NCBI RefSeq assembly: GCF_022376445.1
Contig: NW_025955280.1
Coordinates: forward strand, 1-45,777
Length of the DNA stretch: 45,777 bases
From: Fomitopsis serialis
Lineage: Eukaryota > Basidiomycota > Agaricomycetes > Polyporales > Fomitopsidaceae
Direction: 5' to 3'
This document shows, piece by piece, positions 21,704 through 32,397 of this stretch. Made by a program: the position numbers and the translations under genes. The stretch's first letter is position 1; the number at the start of each line of letters is the position of its first letter. The notes under the pieces were generated by a model, which worked only from the letters and a program-made list of their open reading frames with translations, did not search any database and was not told where the DNA came from.

Positions 21704-24318
21704 ATGACAACACTACCGCCTGGCACAGCGCCCATCAAAGCCGAGTTCGTAGGCGTGCAGTACATTCGTGGAAGCAAACGACTAACCTCGCAGGTTGTCT
21801 TCGCCAGATTCCTCATCTCGGCCGCAACTCAGTCACTTCCAGACGATGACGCTGCGGAAGGAAGCACAAGTCACGTAAATGGCCGCAAAGACAGCGAGGC
21901 TACGCAAGACGCAGAGCGTGGCACGGCCCTCTCGGGCGCCCAGCGCAAGAAACGTTCCAAGGAGGAGAAGAAGAAACATCGCGGGCGAACAAGGCCGACG
22001 CTTTGCGCGCATCCAAGAGAGGTGGAGCTTGTTGGAAGTTCGCGACGGGAAAGACGTGCGAGTTTGGTACCGAGTGCGTATGCCCATTCTCTGTGCGTCT
22101 GCGTGATCTTGACGGTCCCAGATGTCGTTTCACGCACGACGTGCCGGCATACCTCACCGCCAAGCCGAGGGACATCCACTTCCCTTCTCAGGAAGACCTT
22201 CTGAACGTGCCTCCGTACATCCGAAGCCGCGCGTCGCCGGAGATTGAGATGTCTGAGAGCCACAACTCGTCCATCGACTTCTCCACGAAGTGTCCGGCGT
22301 TCGAGCGTACGGGTGAATGCCGGCATGGTCTGAAGTGTAGGTTCCTTGGCGGACACGCTAAGCAAGGAGATGGGACGCCGTCGAGCTTATTGCGGACGAC
22401 GACAAGAGAGCACTTGCGGCCGGCGCCGAGCAGGAGCTCAACTTCATTGACGGACCTACGCTGAAGATGATCAGAACCAAGAAATACCCGCACCCGATTT
22501 CTGACGCGTATCTCAAGGAGCTACAGGCTGCCGGAGAAGAGGGTAAAGCGGATGTCGAAAAACAAGATGGACCCTCCGCGGCCGCTTCTAACGAGGTGAA
22601 AACCGACGCAACAGCTACCGGTGGGCAGACCAGCTCAGAAGATCAGTCCCAGAACGACACTCCGGACGTGCCTCTTCGCTTCAACGAGAAGAAAAGGTTA
22701 CACTGGACAGGGAAAACATGTGAGTACCGATGCGTCAAACCGTCCGTCCTGATCACGGACGGACGCCTCCGGCCCGCCCGCAGATCTCGCTCCTCTCACG
22801 ACGGTCGGAAACTTGGTACGTTCTGCGTCCGGTAAGACTGACTGAATTGCTCACGTCGTTCCAGCCTTTCCGCAGGGTCTGCGTCGACTACGGTGCCGAC
22901 ATCACCTGCGGTGAAAGTGCGTACACTGTCCTTTGAGGCGTTCGTATTGACTGATACTGTTTTTGTAGTGGGCCTTGCAATGTCTTTCCTGTCAGGCTCG
23001 AAGGAAGAATGGTCGCTTGTCCGTAGGCATCCGTCCGAGTCTATCTTCGGCATGCAGATCGCGGGAAGCAAGCCGTCCCTGCTCGTCCCCGCCGCTGAGA
23101 TCATCGGCCGCGAATGCGCTGGCAACCTCGACTTCGTCGATATCAACTGTGGCTGCCCGATCGACCTGGTGTACAAGACTGGCAGCGGTTCCGCTCGTAT
23201 GTCGTTCCCCAGAAATATTGATTGCAGGACGGCAAGTCGCTGACCTTTCAATCAGTACTCGACGCTGCTGGCAAGTTAGGCAAAATCATCGTTGGGGTGA
23301 ACAAGGCACTCGGAGACATACCCGTCACCGTCAAGCTCCGCTCAGGTGTCAAGGACGGGCGAAACACGGCACATAAACTCATGCCGCGTCTAGGCCGTGA
23401 GTTCGGCGCATCTGCGATCACGGTAGGGAATCTCTCGTCGTGACTTGTATGGCCGCCCATGACAGTGACCCACAGCTGCATGGCCGAACGCGGCAACAAC
23501 GCTACGCCAAGCTCGCCGACTGGGACTACATCAAACAGTGCGTCGAAGCCGTGCGCGAGAGGGAACAGGAAGAGGACCGTATGTCGTTTGTTTATCTCCA
23601 GCTGATTTGATCTGACTGAACTCCGCTTCACAGTTGCTCCCGTACCGATCTTCGGCGGTGGAGACTGCTTCTCTTCGCAAGACTACTGGGAGAAGATGGA
23701 TGGGACCGGCGTTGATGGCATTATGATTGGGCGTGGCGCACTCATCAAGCCGTGGATATTCACGGAAGTCAAGGAGAGAAGGGAGTGGGACATCAGCTCT
23801 CGAGAGCGACTAGAGCTCATCCGGAAAGTCAGTCATCCATTGTGACTCTTGTATGGCATGGCTCACCGATCGTACTCGCAGTATGCCGAGTACGGCCTCA
23901 AGTAAGTGTATTCCTATATCACAAGCTTCTCGTATAGTATCTGACATCGGAACAGTCACTTTGGAACAGACACGGCCGGGGTAAACACCACTCGGCGATA
24001 CCTCTGCGAGGCACTCTCCTTTCAGTACCGCTACATCCCCATTGGCCTTCTTGAAACGCTCCCGGGACACATCAATGACCGTGCTCCGGCGTTCCGCGGG
24101 CGCGATGACCTCGGTAACGCACCTTCTGTTTATTGACATAAGTGCGGCAACTGATGTTTTGGCATCATTGGCATCATGTAGAGACATTGCTGGCAAGTCC
24201 GGATAGCCGTGACTGGGTTAAGATCTCGGAGATGTTCCTCGGTCCTGCACCAGAAACATGGACGTTCACGCCAAAACATAAGAGCAATGCTTATGGAGGT
24301 GAGGAGAGTCAGGGTTAA
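21704..24318 (+). CDS. DUS3: tRNA-dihydrouridine(47) synthase [NAD(P)+] Dus3
   Basis: FMN enzyme that reduces uridine 47 of cytosolic tRNAs. Twelve exons: 21704-21748, 21794-22073, 22122-22719, 22784-22815, 22865-22916, 22969-23196, 23256-23422, 23476-23578, 23634-23827, 23882-23901, 23956-24113 and 24182-24318; about 672 residues. Two N-terminal CCCH zinc fingers are visible ([16 protein letters not shown] and [16 protein letters not shown]). The TIM barrel follows: [29 protein letters not shown] with the active-site cysteine near 400, [26 protein letters not shown] and [10 protein letters not shown] helical C-terminus ([21 protein letters not shown]) completes it. The frame needs about five missing bases: four clustered at 21,985-22,033 (such as GAGAGG for GAGGAGG) and one near 22,376. 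With five added, the coding length is a multiple of three. Confidence 0.92.
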
Positions 24319-25086
24319 GGGAAATAAACCAAATATGACCTTGTATGGTTCATCTGACTGAGGGATGATTGTAACATCTTGTATTGGTATGCCCTCACAT
24401 GTTTTTCAGTGGTCTCTATGGAACTGATAGTGAGTTATTGGGTGCAACAGAAGCCATTCTTCATGTTCAAATTATAATATGATGTAGCCATATACAACTC
24501 ATGGAGGTGAAGACCAGTCAATCATGACCTTATTTGAGACACAAGTTAAGTAATCATCATTGTCATCTAGAAGGGTATGTGACCTACAACACTGCATTGC
24601 TGTGGTTTCAATAATCATGCAGAATGTGTTTTGGGCACTGAGGAGAGTGCTAAAACCCATATAGATGAGATCAACTGTGACTGAGGCTGTTATCAACCTC
24701 TTGCTGTATACTGTGAAAGATAGAGGGTTCTCATTGTCTCCTCTTTCAATGCCAACAATGCCAACAATAACTTCTAGGAGGACTCTCACACAATGTTTCT
24801 GACATGCAGAAGGAATATGTCATGGTCCATGCCATGAGGTTCTGTTTCTCTAATATATGGTATTCCATGTCTCTGAACTCCAGGCTTATTGTATTGCCTT
24901 CTCCATTCCTTGATCCATCTAGCAATGAATGTACCACATGGTCTCCATTCTTGAAGGACACTACTATCTTATTTGCCTTTGGAGTTATTAAAATTACAAG
25001 TATCTGTTATTGTGTTTTGTCTCTGTGACTGTGCCTCATTGTACCCTCAAAATTAGCTTGGCTGTGTATAACTCTGGACTTGAGTA
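24319..25086. other. Start of CpG-poor repeat compartment
   Basis: Composition changes within a few tens of bases after the DUS3 stop codon: CG dinucleotides become rare and A/T rises. Short open frames here carry no motif. Probably old, mutated repeat DNA whose family cannot be named. Confidence 0.5.
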
Positions 25087-27095
25087 ATATGACTTGCCCA
25101 TATCAAGATTCAGAAAACATAGAAACACACATGCCTGTGGAGACATGATTGTATGTCATTTGACTGCAACACACTGCCTGAACTCTAACCAAATATAATT
25201 GAGATAGTTAACTCAACTGATAGCCCTTCTTTCAGAGTGTCTATCATATAATTGAGACCCAGAATGAATAGCAAAATTCAAAATTTGGAACTCACAAGCG
25301 ACTATGCAACTATAAAAGGGGTTTTGACTCTGAAACACATTGAATATGACCTGTATAGCTATGTGCATAGTTTACAATGCATGGATATGTCTGGAACTGG
25401 CATAGCATTACTATTAATGGGAAAAGATGATGACAACATGATGTCTCAGGGGTAAATGACCAGATTGGGTGGCTATTTTGGTTCACAGGGTAAACAGTTC
25501 ATACTGATATGACATCTGCAGTACACACAACAACCTCAATGATCAAACTGTGGTTGACTCCGAAGTCAAGATGCTCAACATGATGGATGACACAGCCTCT
25601 GCGGAGCTCAGGAAAATGCATAAAATCTGTGAAATATATAGAAACATCAAAGACGAGTGTATGATTGTTTTGAGCTGCAATGGTCACCATTACATTGCAC
25701 ACAAGGGCCATATTATGGCAAAAGATGCTCAGATTACCCATTATAGTCCTTGTTACCTGTATTATAGAGTGGTCTGTGTGTAAGTAAATTGGCAGAGTAT
25801 CAGTACTCTGAGGAAGATGGTGGTGGTTCTGGGTCAAGATGCAACTGCTCCAGGATAGGCAGGCACCTGCCTTATATACCCTGGAGTGTGGGAATTTCAG
25901 ACAATACAACTATGAGCACAAAGGGAATCTACCTATTGTATCCAAATTGGTCCATCAAAGAACAATGTACCTGCTGACTATTAATGAGAAACAAAAGGAA
26001 AGTATTGTCTCAATTTGCCTGTTGTCCTATTGTTGCATGTTCATTCCCAAATTAGTCAGATCAATCACATTCTAGGCCATTGTCTGTTTCAGAAAGCAAG
26101 AAAACAAGATAGCAACAGAGCAAACAAGAGCACAAAAACATTCGATCTACACACAAGATCACCCATCCCAATCCTTACAGTGTCTAAACCACACATACAT
26201 TACAGTGTACACGTAGGCCATATTTGAGTTATGAACACACACTTTGAATTGGCAGAGGCACATATGCATTTTTTTGTTTTGCATTTCCTGGGTTAGCCAG
26301 ACACTGTATGCACTCAATAGAAGTTCTGTATACTCTCTGAATGAAGGGCTATCATGGCCCTCATATCCATAACAGAGCACTTAACCACTGCATTTGTTTG
26401 TATCTGTTGGTGCAAGTCACGTCGTCTGGGAGTTTGAAATTTGAGACTCAGATAAGCAGCCCATACTAACCGTTCCTTATCTCTGCTTATTGGGTGGCTG
26501 CAAGTCACGTGCACTGTGGGAACAAACTGCCATTCCAGAGGAATCACTAAGGCATTTCATGGCGGTCCATCATAAGAACAATACCTTTGTACCTCAGGGA
26601 TCGTAATAGTTTCCAATACAGTGATGTTCCTGGAACATGCACAGCAGTGCTATGAATGGAGAAATATTGTCATAACAAGCATGTGTCAATGTCCAAGCAC
26701 AGATTGACTATATAGGGCAATCTTCTCTATTTGTGAATATGCTCAGAGATGCTCCACAGATGTCCTGGAATATTATCTGATTTTCCTGCACTCTTCTGAG
26801 CCCAACACAAGTCAGTTTTGCTGCAGTAACAGGCTGGAATTCTGGCCTGTTGAAAAATGTGGTCATTCAAAAGGGATTCTGGAGCACTCCCATTGGCTGA
26901 AATGCTGACAAATATTCCCTTTTGAAGTAATCTTTCAATCTCAGCTCTTCATGCCAGTTTTTTTTGGTGGCTTCAAGCAGCACTAACCGAGAGCCCCATT
27001 AAATGTGGAAACATGCCCCTTGTATACTGACAGGGGTGCCCACATTAGGTGTTCTTGTTGTTTTTCACAGAGTACTGACCTTGATAAGTGATACT
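25087..27095 (+). repeat. Dispersed repeat, copy 1 (interrupted)
   Basis: Two blocks match a contiguous repeat at 44,945-45,777 in the same order and orientation. Block 25,087-25,449 contains CTGTATAGCTATGTGCATAG and then TTTACAATGCATGGAT. Block 26,698-27,095 contains GCACTCCCATTGGCTGAAAT and ends in TTCACAGAGTACTGACCTTG. The copy at the end of the window lacks the 1.25 kb between them. Differences between copies are mostly transitions. No coding capacity seen. Confidence 0.8.
25450..26697 (-). repeat. Second repeat nested in copy 1
   Basis: This 1,248 bp interrupts copy 1 after GATGTCTCAG. The uninterrupted copy reads straight through as GATGTCTCAGCAC at about 45,300. The nested DNA matches 43,170-43,960 in inverted orientation: the stretch near 26,400 with TTTGTTTGTATCTGTTGG, and near 25,700 with GGGCCATATTATGGCAAAAG. 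It has about 360 bp (25,790-26,150) that the other copy lacks. The insert edges carry similar octamers (TGTCTCAG and TGTCCAAG), possibly a decayed 8 bp target duplication. No clear terminal inverted repeats. Confidence 0.7.
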
Positions 27096-27168
27096 GGGCA
27101 ATATAAGCAAATCTTGGTGTGTATATGATGCTTCTACTAGACAGTTCCACATGTATGAGAAGTGATGT

Positions 27169-27643
27169 CATTCAAATGGGATTAATATTAAATTACTAAT
27201 GTATTTTAGATCAACTTAATCCCCATACACTTTGAACCTGATCCTGTGCTTTAGCTATTGCTTAGCCAATGGATTAGCCAAGTAGGATCAGTAGAGCTAA
27301 TCCACACATGTTAAGCCATGGATTAGCCATAGTTAATCCATATCTAATCCCATTGTGATCCATTGTTAAGACTTGCTGAGATGCTGCTTAGCCATTGGAT
27401 TACCCATGGCTAAGTAATATCTGATCCATGTCTTAACCATATATTAGCCATGCTTTGCTATGACTTAGGAAAGCAATTAACAGGTAAATTAGGCTGAAAA
27501 AAGTGGGTAGACTTTCAATCTGATCCACTGCTAGGCCACTGCTTAGCCACTGGATTAGCTTTGAGAAGATCAACATTAAAAGGGTATGGGGTTTAAGTTA
27601 ATCTAAAATACATTAGTGATTCAATATCAATCCCATTTAAATG
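27169..27643. mobile_element. MITE-like element with long terminal inverted repeats
   Basis: About 475 bp bounded by inverted repeats of roughly 60 nt. The left end contains ACTAATGTATTTTAGAT, and the right end on the opposite strand contains the same string; both then read CAACTTAATCCCCATAC or TTAACTTAAACCCCATAC. The interior is a loose tandem array of TTAGCCA, GGATTAGCCA and its complement TAATCC. No open frame, so it would be non-autonomous. The outermost bases, CATT(C/T)AAATGGGATT, are also shared. The superfamily cannot be assigned from these ends. Confidence 0.7.
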
Positions 27644-28034
27644 CAGAAGACAATGAGAGGCTCTGTGAAGTGGAGGATATCAAACATACAGTACTGCCAT
27701 ATATGGTCAGTCCCTGCCCATTTGGGAAGTTGGCCATGGATAGCCTCTGCAGTACCAGATAAATAGCAGGAAAATCAGAGAAAAGTCGGATAGCACCATG
27801 GATTCATATTGGGTTGATTATTGAGGCTCCCACATGGCAGGAAATATATGAAAATGCAGAGTTTCCCATGCCTACCTGATACAAGCCACTTTTTCAGTGA
27901 GTAGTATCCTTCAAGGGAAATGCATGTCCTTGGTCCATCTTGTAAGCACCAGTATCACCTGGAATTCACAAGGACTGGCAACTCCAGACAGGATCCTAGG
28001 CTATTCTGTTTAGTTCAACTGTTCAATAGGCCCT
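27644..28034. other. CpG-poor DNA left of the copia element
   Basis: AT-rich sequence with no gene or recognised repeat. It ends abruptly where CpG-rich retrotransposon sequence begins, around 28,035-28,060. No LTR-like sequence matching 32,398-32,619 is found here. Confidence 0.5.
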
Positions 28035-28201
28035 GAAAAGGCAGGCTGCCAAGCTGGTGGGGCAGCGGCAGCGGCGAGAAGGCCAACAAGGGCAAGGGCA
28101 AGCAGCGCGGTAAACACAGCGGCAAGAAGACCCGTGCCCAGAAGGACGGCGGCGGCCACAGCCACGGCCATGACCACGCTCACATCGCCTCGCAGGCATC
28201 T

Positions 28202-29602
28202 GTGGCTGGTCCCTCTATGTCCCACGTTGTGGACATCGCGCCTTCGGGCAGCAAAGTCCGCACCGTTGAAACACGTGCGCCTGTGCAGAAGCGCCCCATG
28301 CGCAACTGCCAGCGATGGCTGCAACGCGCCCTCAAGTTGGCCGAAGAGGTTGACGTGTCCCCTACGGTCGAGCACCTCAAAACACTCACTCAGGTCGTCG
28401 ACAACTCTGCGCAGATTGAGGAGTACTTCTCTGATGCAGAGTCGCGTACATCCAAGCGCCCTCGTCTCTCTGATGACGACATGGCCGAGAGGATCAATGA
28501 GGTAAACACGGGTTACAACTCGTACGACGACGGCACCTGGGCTGAAACCCAGGAACCCCTTGACTGGGGGTCGGACAACGAGGACGTCGGCGAGAACGTC
28601 GACGAGGACATCGCGATGGCCGCCGGGCTTGATCTGGACGAGGACGCCAGGTCAGTACCCTCATCATCTTCACATTCCCAGCGACACACTGACAATGCGC
28701 TACCCACAGCCGCATGTAGTGTAGCATCTATGTCACATACAACGAACGAATGTATCGGTAATTCGTTGTACAAATATATACATTGTCGTCACGCGCGAGA
28801 ATTTGCTGCGTGTTCAAAATGTAAGGGAAAATGTAAGATTGAGAACATCCTAGAGGGTGGCAATGAAGCCTACCCTGATGGAGACCCAACTTGGATGTTG
28901 GACTCTGGTGCTTCAATGCACTTTACCAACCGGATGAGTGACTTTGCTGAAGTTGTGGATCTCAGTGAACCCATCCTGGTACAGACCGCGAATGGCACGG
29001 CCCGCTGCACAAAGCGCGGGACCGTCTTCATCAACTTCTTAGGTGGGGACGGTGAGATGATAACAACTCGTCTGTATCCCGTCTATTATTTCCAAGGTCT
29101 GCATCAACGGTTGTTGTCTATGGGGACTTTCCTCAAAGAAGGCATGACTGTGTGCGGTGGTTCACAGCACATCGACCTCTATGAGCCGGGATCACGGGAT
29201 CCACTATATGTGTTTAAACCGCTGAACCCAGGTGGCTCTATCTTTGGGATTTATGCTGCGTCTTCTGGGGAAGATGCGCAAAGTATCCATAATACGGTCT
29301 ACACAGTAGACTATGAAACCATGCACCACCGTTTTGGGCATCCCTCAAAGGATGTTCTTCGGAAGGCTGAAAAACACACCGACGGTTTCCCTCTCAGAGT
29401 TGAGTTCCCTACGGAGGATCCTGTGTGCCCTGGATGCGCAGAAGGGAAAATGCCCAACAAGGCTTTCCCGCCATCCACCAAGCAAGCGACAGAGCCTTTC
29501 GAGCTCATTCACAGCGATGTGAAGTCATTCCCGCTTGACTCCTACCATAAGTACAGGTCATACTGTACTATGACGACTTCACGTCCCACACCTGGACCGT
29601 GA
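28202..29602 (+). CDS. Copia gag remnant, protease and N-terminal integrase
   Basis: 466 codons, open upstream to about 28,037. The extra upstream part is lysine/glycine-rich with a His-rich GHSHGHDHAH. The acidic middle (SDDDMAER, DNEDVGENVDEDIAM) has no recognisable domain, and the usual gag domain and a complete CCHC zinc knuckle are not seen. The protease active site is WMLDSGASMHFTN. The integrase zinc-binding HHCC region shows MHHRFGHPS and CPGCAEGK, and the first catalytic Asp is in ELIHSDVKSF. The frame is lost at about 29,555-29,557 (AGGTC where AGGGTC would keep the frame); the conserved integrase continues in the next ORF. A host gene is excluded by the domain set. Confidence 0.88.
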   Translation: MAGPSMSHVVDIAPSGSKVRTVETRAPVQKRPMRNCQRWLQRALKLAEEVDVSPTVEHLKTLTQVVDNSAQIEEYFSDAESRTSKRPRLSDDDMAERINEVNTGYNSYDDGTWAETQEPLDWGSDNEDVGENVDEDIAMAAGLDLDEDARSVPSSSSHSQRHTDNALPTAACSVASMSHTTNECIGNSLYKYIHCRHAREFAACSKCKGKCKIENILEGGNEAYPDGDPTWMLDSGASMHFTNRMSDFAEVVDLSEPILVQTANGTARCTKRGTVFINFLGGDGEMITTRLYPVYYFQGLHQRLLSMGTFLKEGMTVCGGSQHIDLYEPGSRDPLYVFKPLNPGGSIFGIYAASSGEDAQSIHNTVYTVDYETMHHRFGHPSKDVLRKAEKHTDGFPLRVEFPTEDPVCPGCAEGKMPNKAFPPSTKQATEPFELIHSDVKSFPLDSYHKYRSYCTMTTSRPTPGP

Positions 29603-32325
29603 ATCTGCGCACCAAAAGTGCTGCGATTTCGTCTACGCGGCAATTCCTCGCCATGGTTAAAACCCAATATGGCAAGAAAGTTAAAGGATGGATGTTGGAT
29701 GCTGGGGGAGAGTACAAGTCTGATGTGTTTGACAAGATGCTGAAAGACGAGGGCATCAAGATCTTGCAAAGCTTGCCGCACACTCCTCAGGAGAATGGCA
29801 GAGCTGAGCGACTCAACAGGATGATAATGGACAAAGCTCAGGCTATACGCCTTGAAGCGTGTCTACCTGAATCCTGGTGGGAATTTGCGGTGAACCACGC
29901 TGTCCATGTCTACAACAGGACACCATCTCATCGCCTCAAATGGCTGACACCTTATGAAATGTTGAACGGCGAGGCTCCTGCCATTAGGCACCTACGAGTA
30001 TTCGGGTGCGGTGCATATGTCTTTATCCCCAAGGACGTGCACAAGAACACTCTGTCTAGAAAGTCAGAGTTAATGACATACCTCGGTGTCGCCCCCGGAG
30101 GTCACGGTGACTTGTTCATGCGTGCACCAAATAATATGCTCTATACGTCGTCACATGCGTTGTTCGACGAGAGTATGTTCCCAAAATGCCCCAGCATGAA
30201 GCGGCGGGGTAATACTAGGCTGCAAAGCACGCCAAAACATGACGACAAAGCAGGTCACCAACCCACTTCTCAGGAGGATTCAGATGATGAGGATATCTCT
30301 CATCCCTACCACCTTCCAAAGGGAACGGACGATGAGCGTGACGATGCTCAGGAGCAGCCAAAGGCGCCCAGTCCAGTTCCGCCGCCACAACCTTCGGGAA
30401 TTCCTGCGCCTCAAGGGCAGCGGAAATCAGGTCGTCAGCGGAAGCATGTAACTCGCCCAGGGAACGTCTACAGTGAAAATCACAATCCCGTAGATCAGTA
30501 CAAAGAGATTGAAAAGAAGGGGCAGTGGAAAAAGATTGTCGGAGAAGGGTCGGGTAGCGCCCGCCCTAACCCTCAATCAGGGTCGCAACAACAGGTTCCT
30601 GGACCTAGCGCGCCAGAACCACAGCCAGACCAACCTTCTGGATCTGCCTCGGGCTCAGACAAAGAAGTTGAGGAGTTACTCATGGCACGACTATGCCGGG
30701 AAGGGGGAGTAGGAATGGTCAACATGCTGCTTTCATGCCCATTACCATCCGTTGAACATGATTCTCCAGAGTCTAATCCACGTGAATGGACATACGGCAA
30801 TATTCTCAAGCTACCCAAAGAGGAGCAAGAGAAGTGGAGACTAGCGTGCCGCGAGGAGTTAGAGGCCCTACGCAAGCGCAACATCTATGAGTTGGTAGAC
30901 CATCCTAAGGGACGTAGGGTTACCAAAAACCGCTGGGTTCTCGACGTCAAAACTGACGGTCGTAAAAAGGCTAGACTAGTCACAAAAGGCTACTCCCAGA
31001 TTGAAGGCCTTGACTACGATCAGGTATTCTCTCCCATCGTATGCTTTGAGACCGTGCACCTAATACTCACGCTAGCTGCGCTCGAGGACATGCACATCTC
31101 CGGACTCAATGTCCGTAATGCGTACCTCTATGGTAAACTCGACGAGGAGATTTACATGGAGCAGCCTGATGGCTTTAAAGTCCCAGGCCAAGAGCACAGA
31201 GTCCTCCGGCTACTGCGTGCTCTCTATGGACTTAAACAGGCAGGGCTTGCGTGGTGGCACACCCTCAATGAGTCCCTCAAGGAACTTGGTTGTGTACGCC
31301 TTGTATCCGACGCCGGAATCTTCATCTACAAGACAAAAGATGGGAGGTTTGTCCTCATCATCGTCTATGTGGATGATGCCCTTTTCTGCGGAAAAGACAA
31401 GGCCCTAGTGGCCGCTCTAAAGAACTGCTTCATGAAGAAGTGGGAGTGTCGCAACCTTGGCGACGTCAAGGAGTTCCTGCGAATGAGCATTACTCAGAAA
31501 GGCGACGAGATTCATCTCGACCAAACCGCCTACCTTGAGAAAGTGCGTGAGCGCTGTGGCATGCAGAATGCTAAATCTGCGCCTACTCCACTCCCTGCAG
31601 GTTACAAACCTGAGCCTTACACCGGCACGGTTGATCCTATACTTCGAAGCCGGTATCAGACTGTCATTGGCTCCTTGCTATATATCATGCTTGGAACTCG
31701 CCCTGACATCTGTTTCGCCGTGACAAAACTCGTGCAACATGCTGCGAACCCGTCACAGGACCACTTGGATAAAGCACTGTATATCTGCTGCTATCTAATT
31801 GGAACCAAGTCCTATGCACTTGTATATAGCGGCAAAACTGGACAAGGTGTCTCGGCGTGCACAGACTCCGACTGGGCTAACAACCCGGAGATGTGGAGGT
31901 CTCAGAGTGGCTACTTTATGAAGTTAGCCAGTGGAGTGTTCAGTTGGCTGTCTCGACGGCAAAAGACAGTAGCACTGTCTTCAACTGAGGCTGAATACAT
32001 GTCGCTCAGCGACTGCAGCCGCCAAGTCGTATGGATTAAGATGCTCCTCACGGAGATCGGATATCCGCTTGGTCCACTACCCATCTGCTCGGACAATCAG
32101 GGAGCGATATTCATCGGCTCCAACCCTGTAACTGAGAGGTGGTCGAAACACATTGACATACGCTATCATTATATCAGGGAGCTTATTGAAGAACGACAAG
32201 TCGAAGTCTTCTTCATTGGCACTGATGATAATCCGGCAGACCTCTTCACCAAGAACTTGGGCCGTGTCAAGTTCCAAAAGTTCAGAGGCATGCTCGGACT
32301 TCGATTCTACGATGAAGAGTCCTAG
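29599..32325 (+). CDS. Copia Pol: integrase core, reverse transcriptase, RNase H
   Basis: 908 codons. The integrase core continues with the second and third catalytic residues in LDAGGEYKSD and TPQENGRAERLN. A proline/serine-rich linker follows, about residues 210-360. The reverse transcriptase begins near KNRWVLDVKTDGRKKARLV. Motif A reads GLNVRNAYLYGKLDEEIY, with Asn at residue 504 where copia elements have the catalytic Asp. The YVDD box is intact near 590. The RNase H has CTDSDWA, SSTEAEYMSLSD, CSDNQGAI and KHIDIRYHYIREL. The single altered codon (AAT after CTC) fits loss of a CpG by deamination on the other strand. The frame is otherwise long and intact. The start is not a true initiation site; it is the continuation of the preceding frame. 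Confidence 0.9.
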   Translation: MNLRTKSAAISSTRQFLAMVKTQYGKKVKGWMLDAGGEYKSDVFDKMLKDEGIKILQSLPHTPQENGRAERLNRMIMDKAQAIRLEACLPESWWEFAVNHAVHVYNRTPSHRLKWLTPYEMLNGEAPAIRHLRVFGCGAYVFIPKDVHKNTLSRKSELMTYLGVAPGGHGDLFMRAPNNMLYTSSHALFDESMFPKCPSMKRRGNTRLQSTPKHDDKAGHQPTSQEDSDDEDISHPYHLPKGTDDERDDAQEQPKAPSPVPPPQPSGIPAPQGQRKSGRQRKHVTRPGNVYSENHNPVDQYKEIEKKGQWKKIVGEGSGSARPNPQSGSQQQVPGPSAPEPQPDQPSGSASGSDKEVEELLMARLCREGGVGMVNMLLSCPLPSVEHDSPESNPREWTYGNILKLPKEEQEKWRLACREELEALRKRNIYELVDHPKGRRVTKNRWVLDVKTDGRKKARLVTKGYSQIEGLDYDQVFSPIVCFETVHLILTLAALEDMHISGLNVRNAYLYGKLDEEIYMEQPDGFKVPGQEHRVLRLLRALYGLKQAGLAWWHTLNESLKELGCVRLVSDAGIFIYKTKDGRFVLIIVYVDDALFCGKDKALVAALKNCFMKKWECRNLGDVKEFLRMSITQKGDEIHLDQTAYLEKVRERCGMQNAKSAPTPLPAGYKPEPYTGTVDPILRSRYQTVIGSLLYIMLGTRPDICFAVTKLVQHAANPSQDHLDKALYICCYLIGTKSYALVYSGKTGQGVSACTDSDWANNPEMWRSQSGYFMKLASGVFSWLSRRQKTVALSSTEAEYMSLSDCSRQVVWIKMLLTEIGYPLGPLPICSDNQGAIFIGSNPVTERWSKHIDIRYHYIRELIEERQVEVFFIGTDDNPADLFTKNLGRVKFQKFRGMLGLRFYDEES

Positions 32326-32387
32326 AGCAACCACGGACGGCAGCCCATGGCGCCAGGAGATGCTTCGTATGTCAGGGACGTACTTAG

Positions 32388-32397
32388 CAAGGGGGAG
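32388..32397 (+). other. Polypurine tract of the copia element
   Basis: CAAGGGGGAG lies directly before the TGTTGA that begins the 3' LTR, the expected priming site for plus-strand DNA synthesis. Confidence 0.75.

Noticed and set aside
14979..24318. Secondary-metabolite or catabolic gene cluster
   Set aside because: The peptidase, hydratase, hydrolase and tRNA-modifying enzyme have unrelated roles, no shared regulator or transporter, and mixed strands.
25499..25909. 136-codon frame sharing a peptide with 43,650-44,045
   Set aside because: Both lie in the same repeat; DNA similarity continues outside the frames and the shared stretch has no coding-type substitution pattern or motif.
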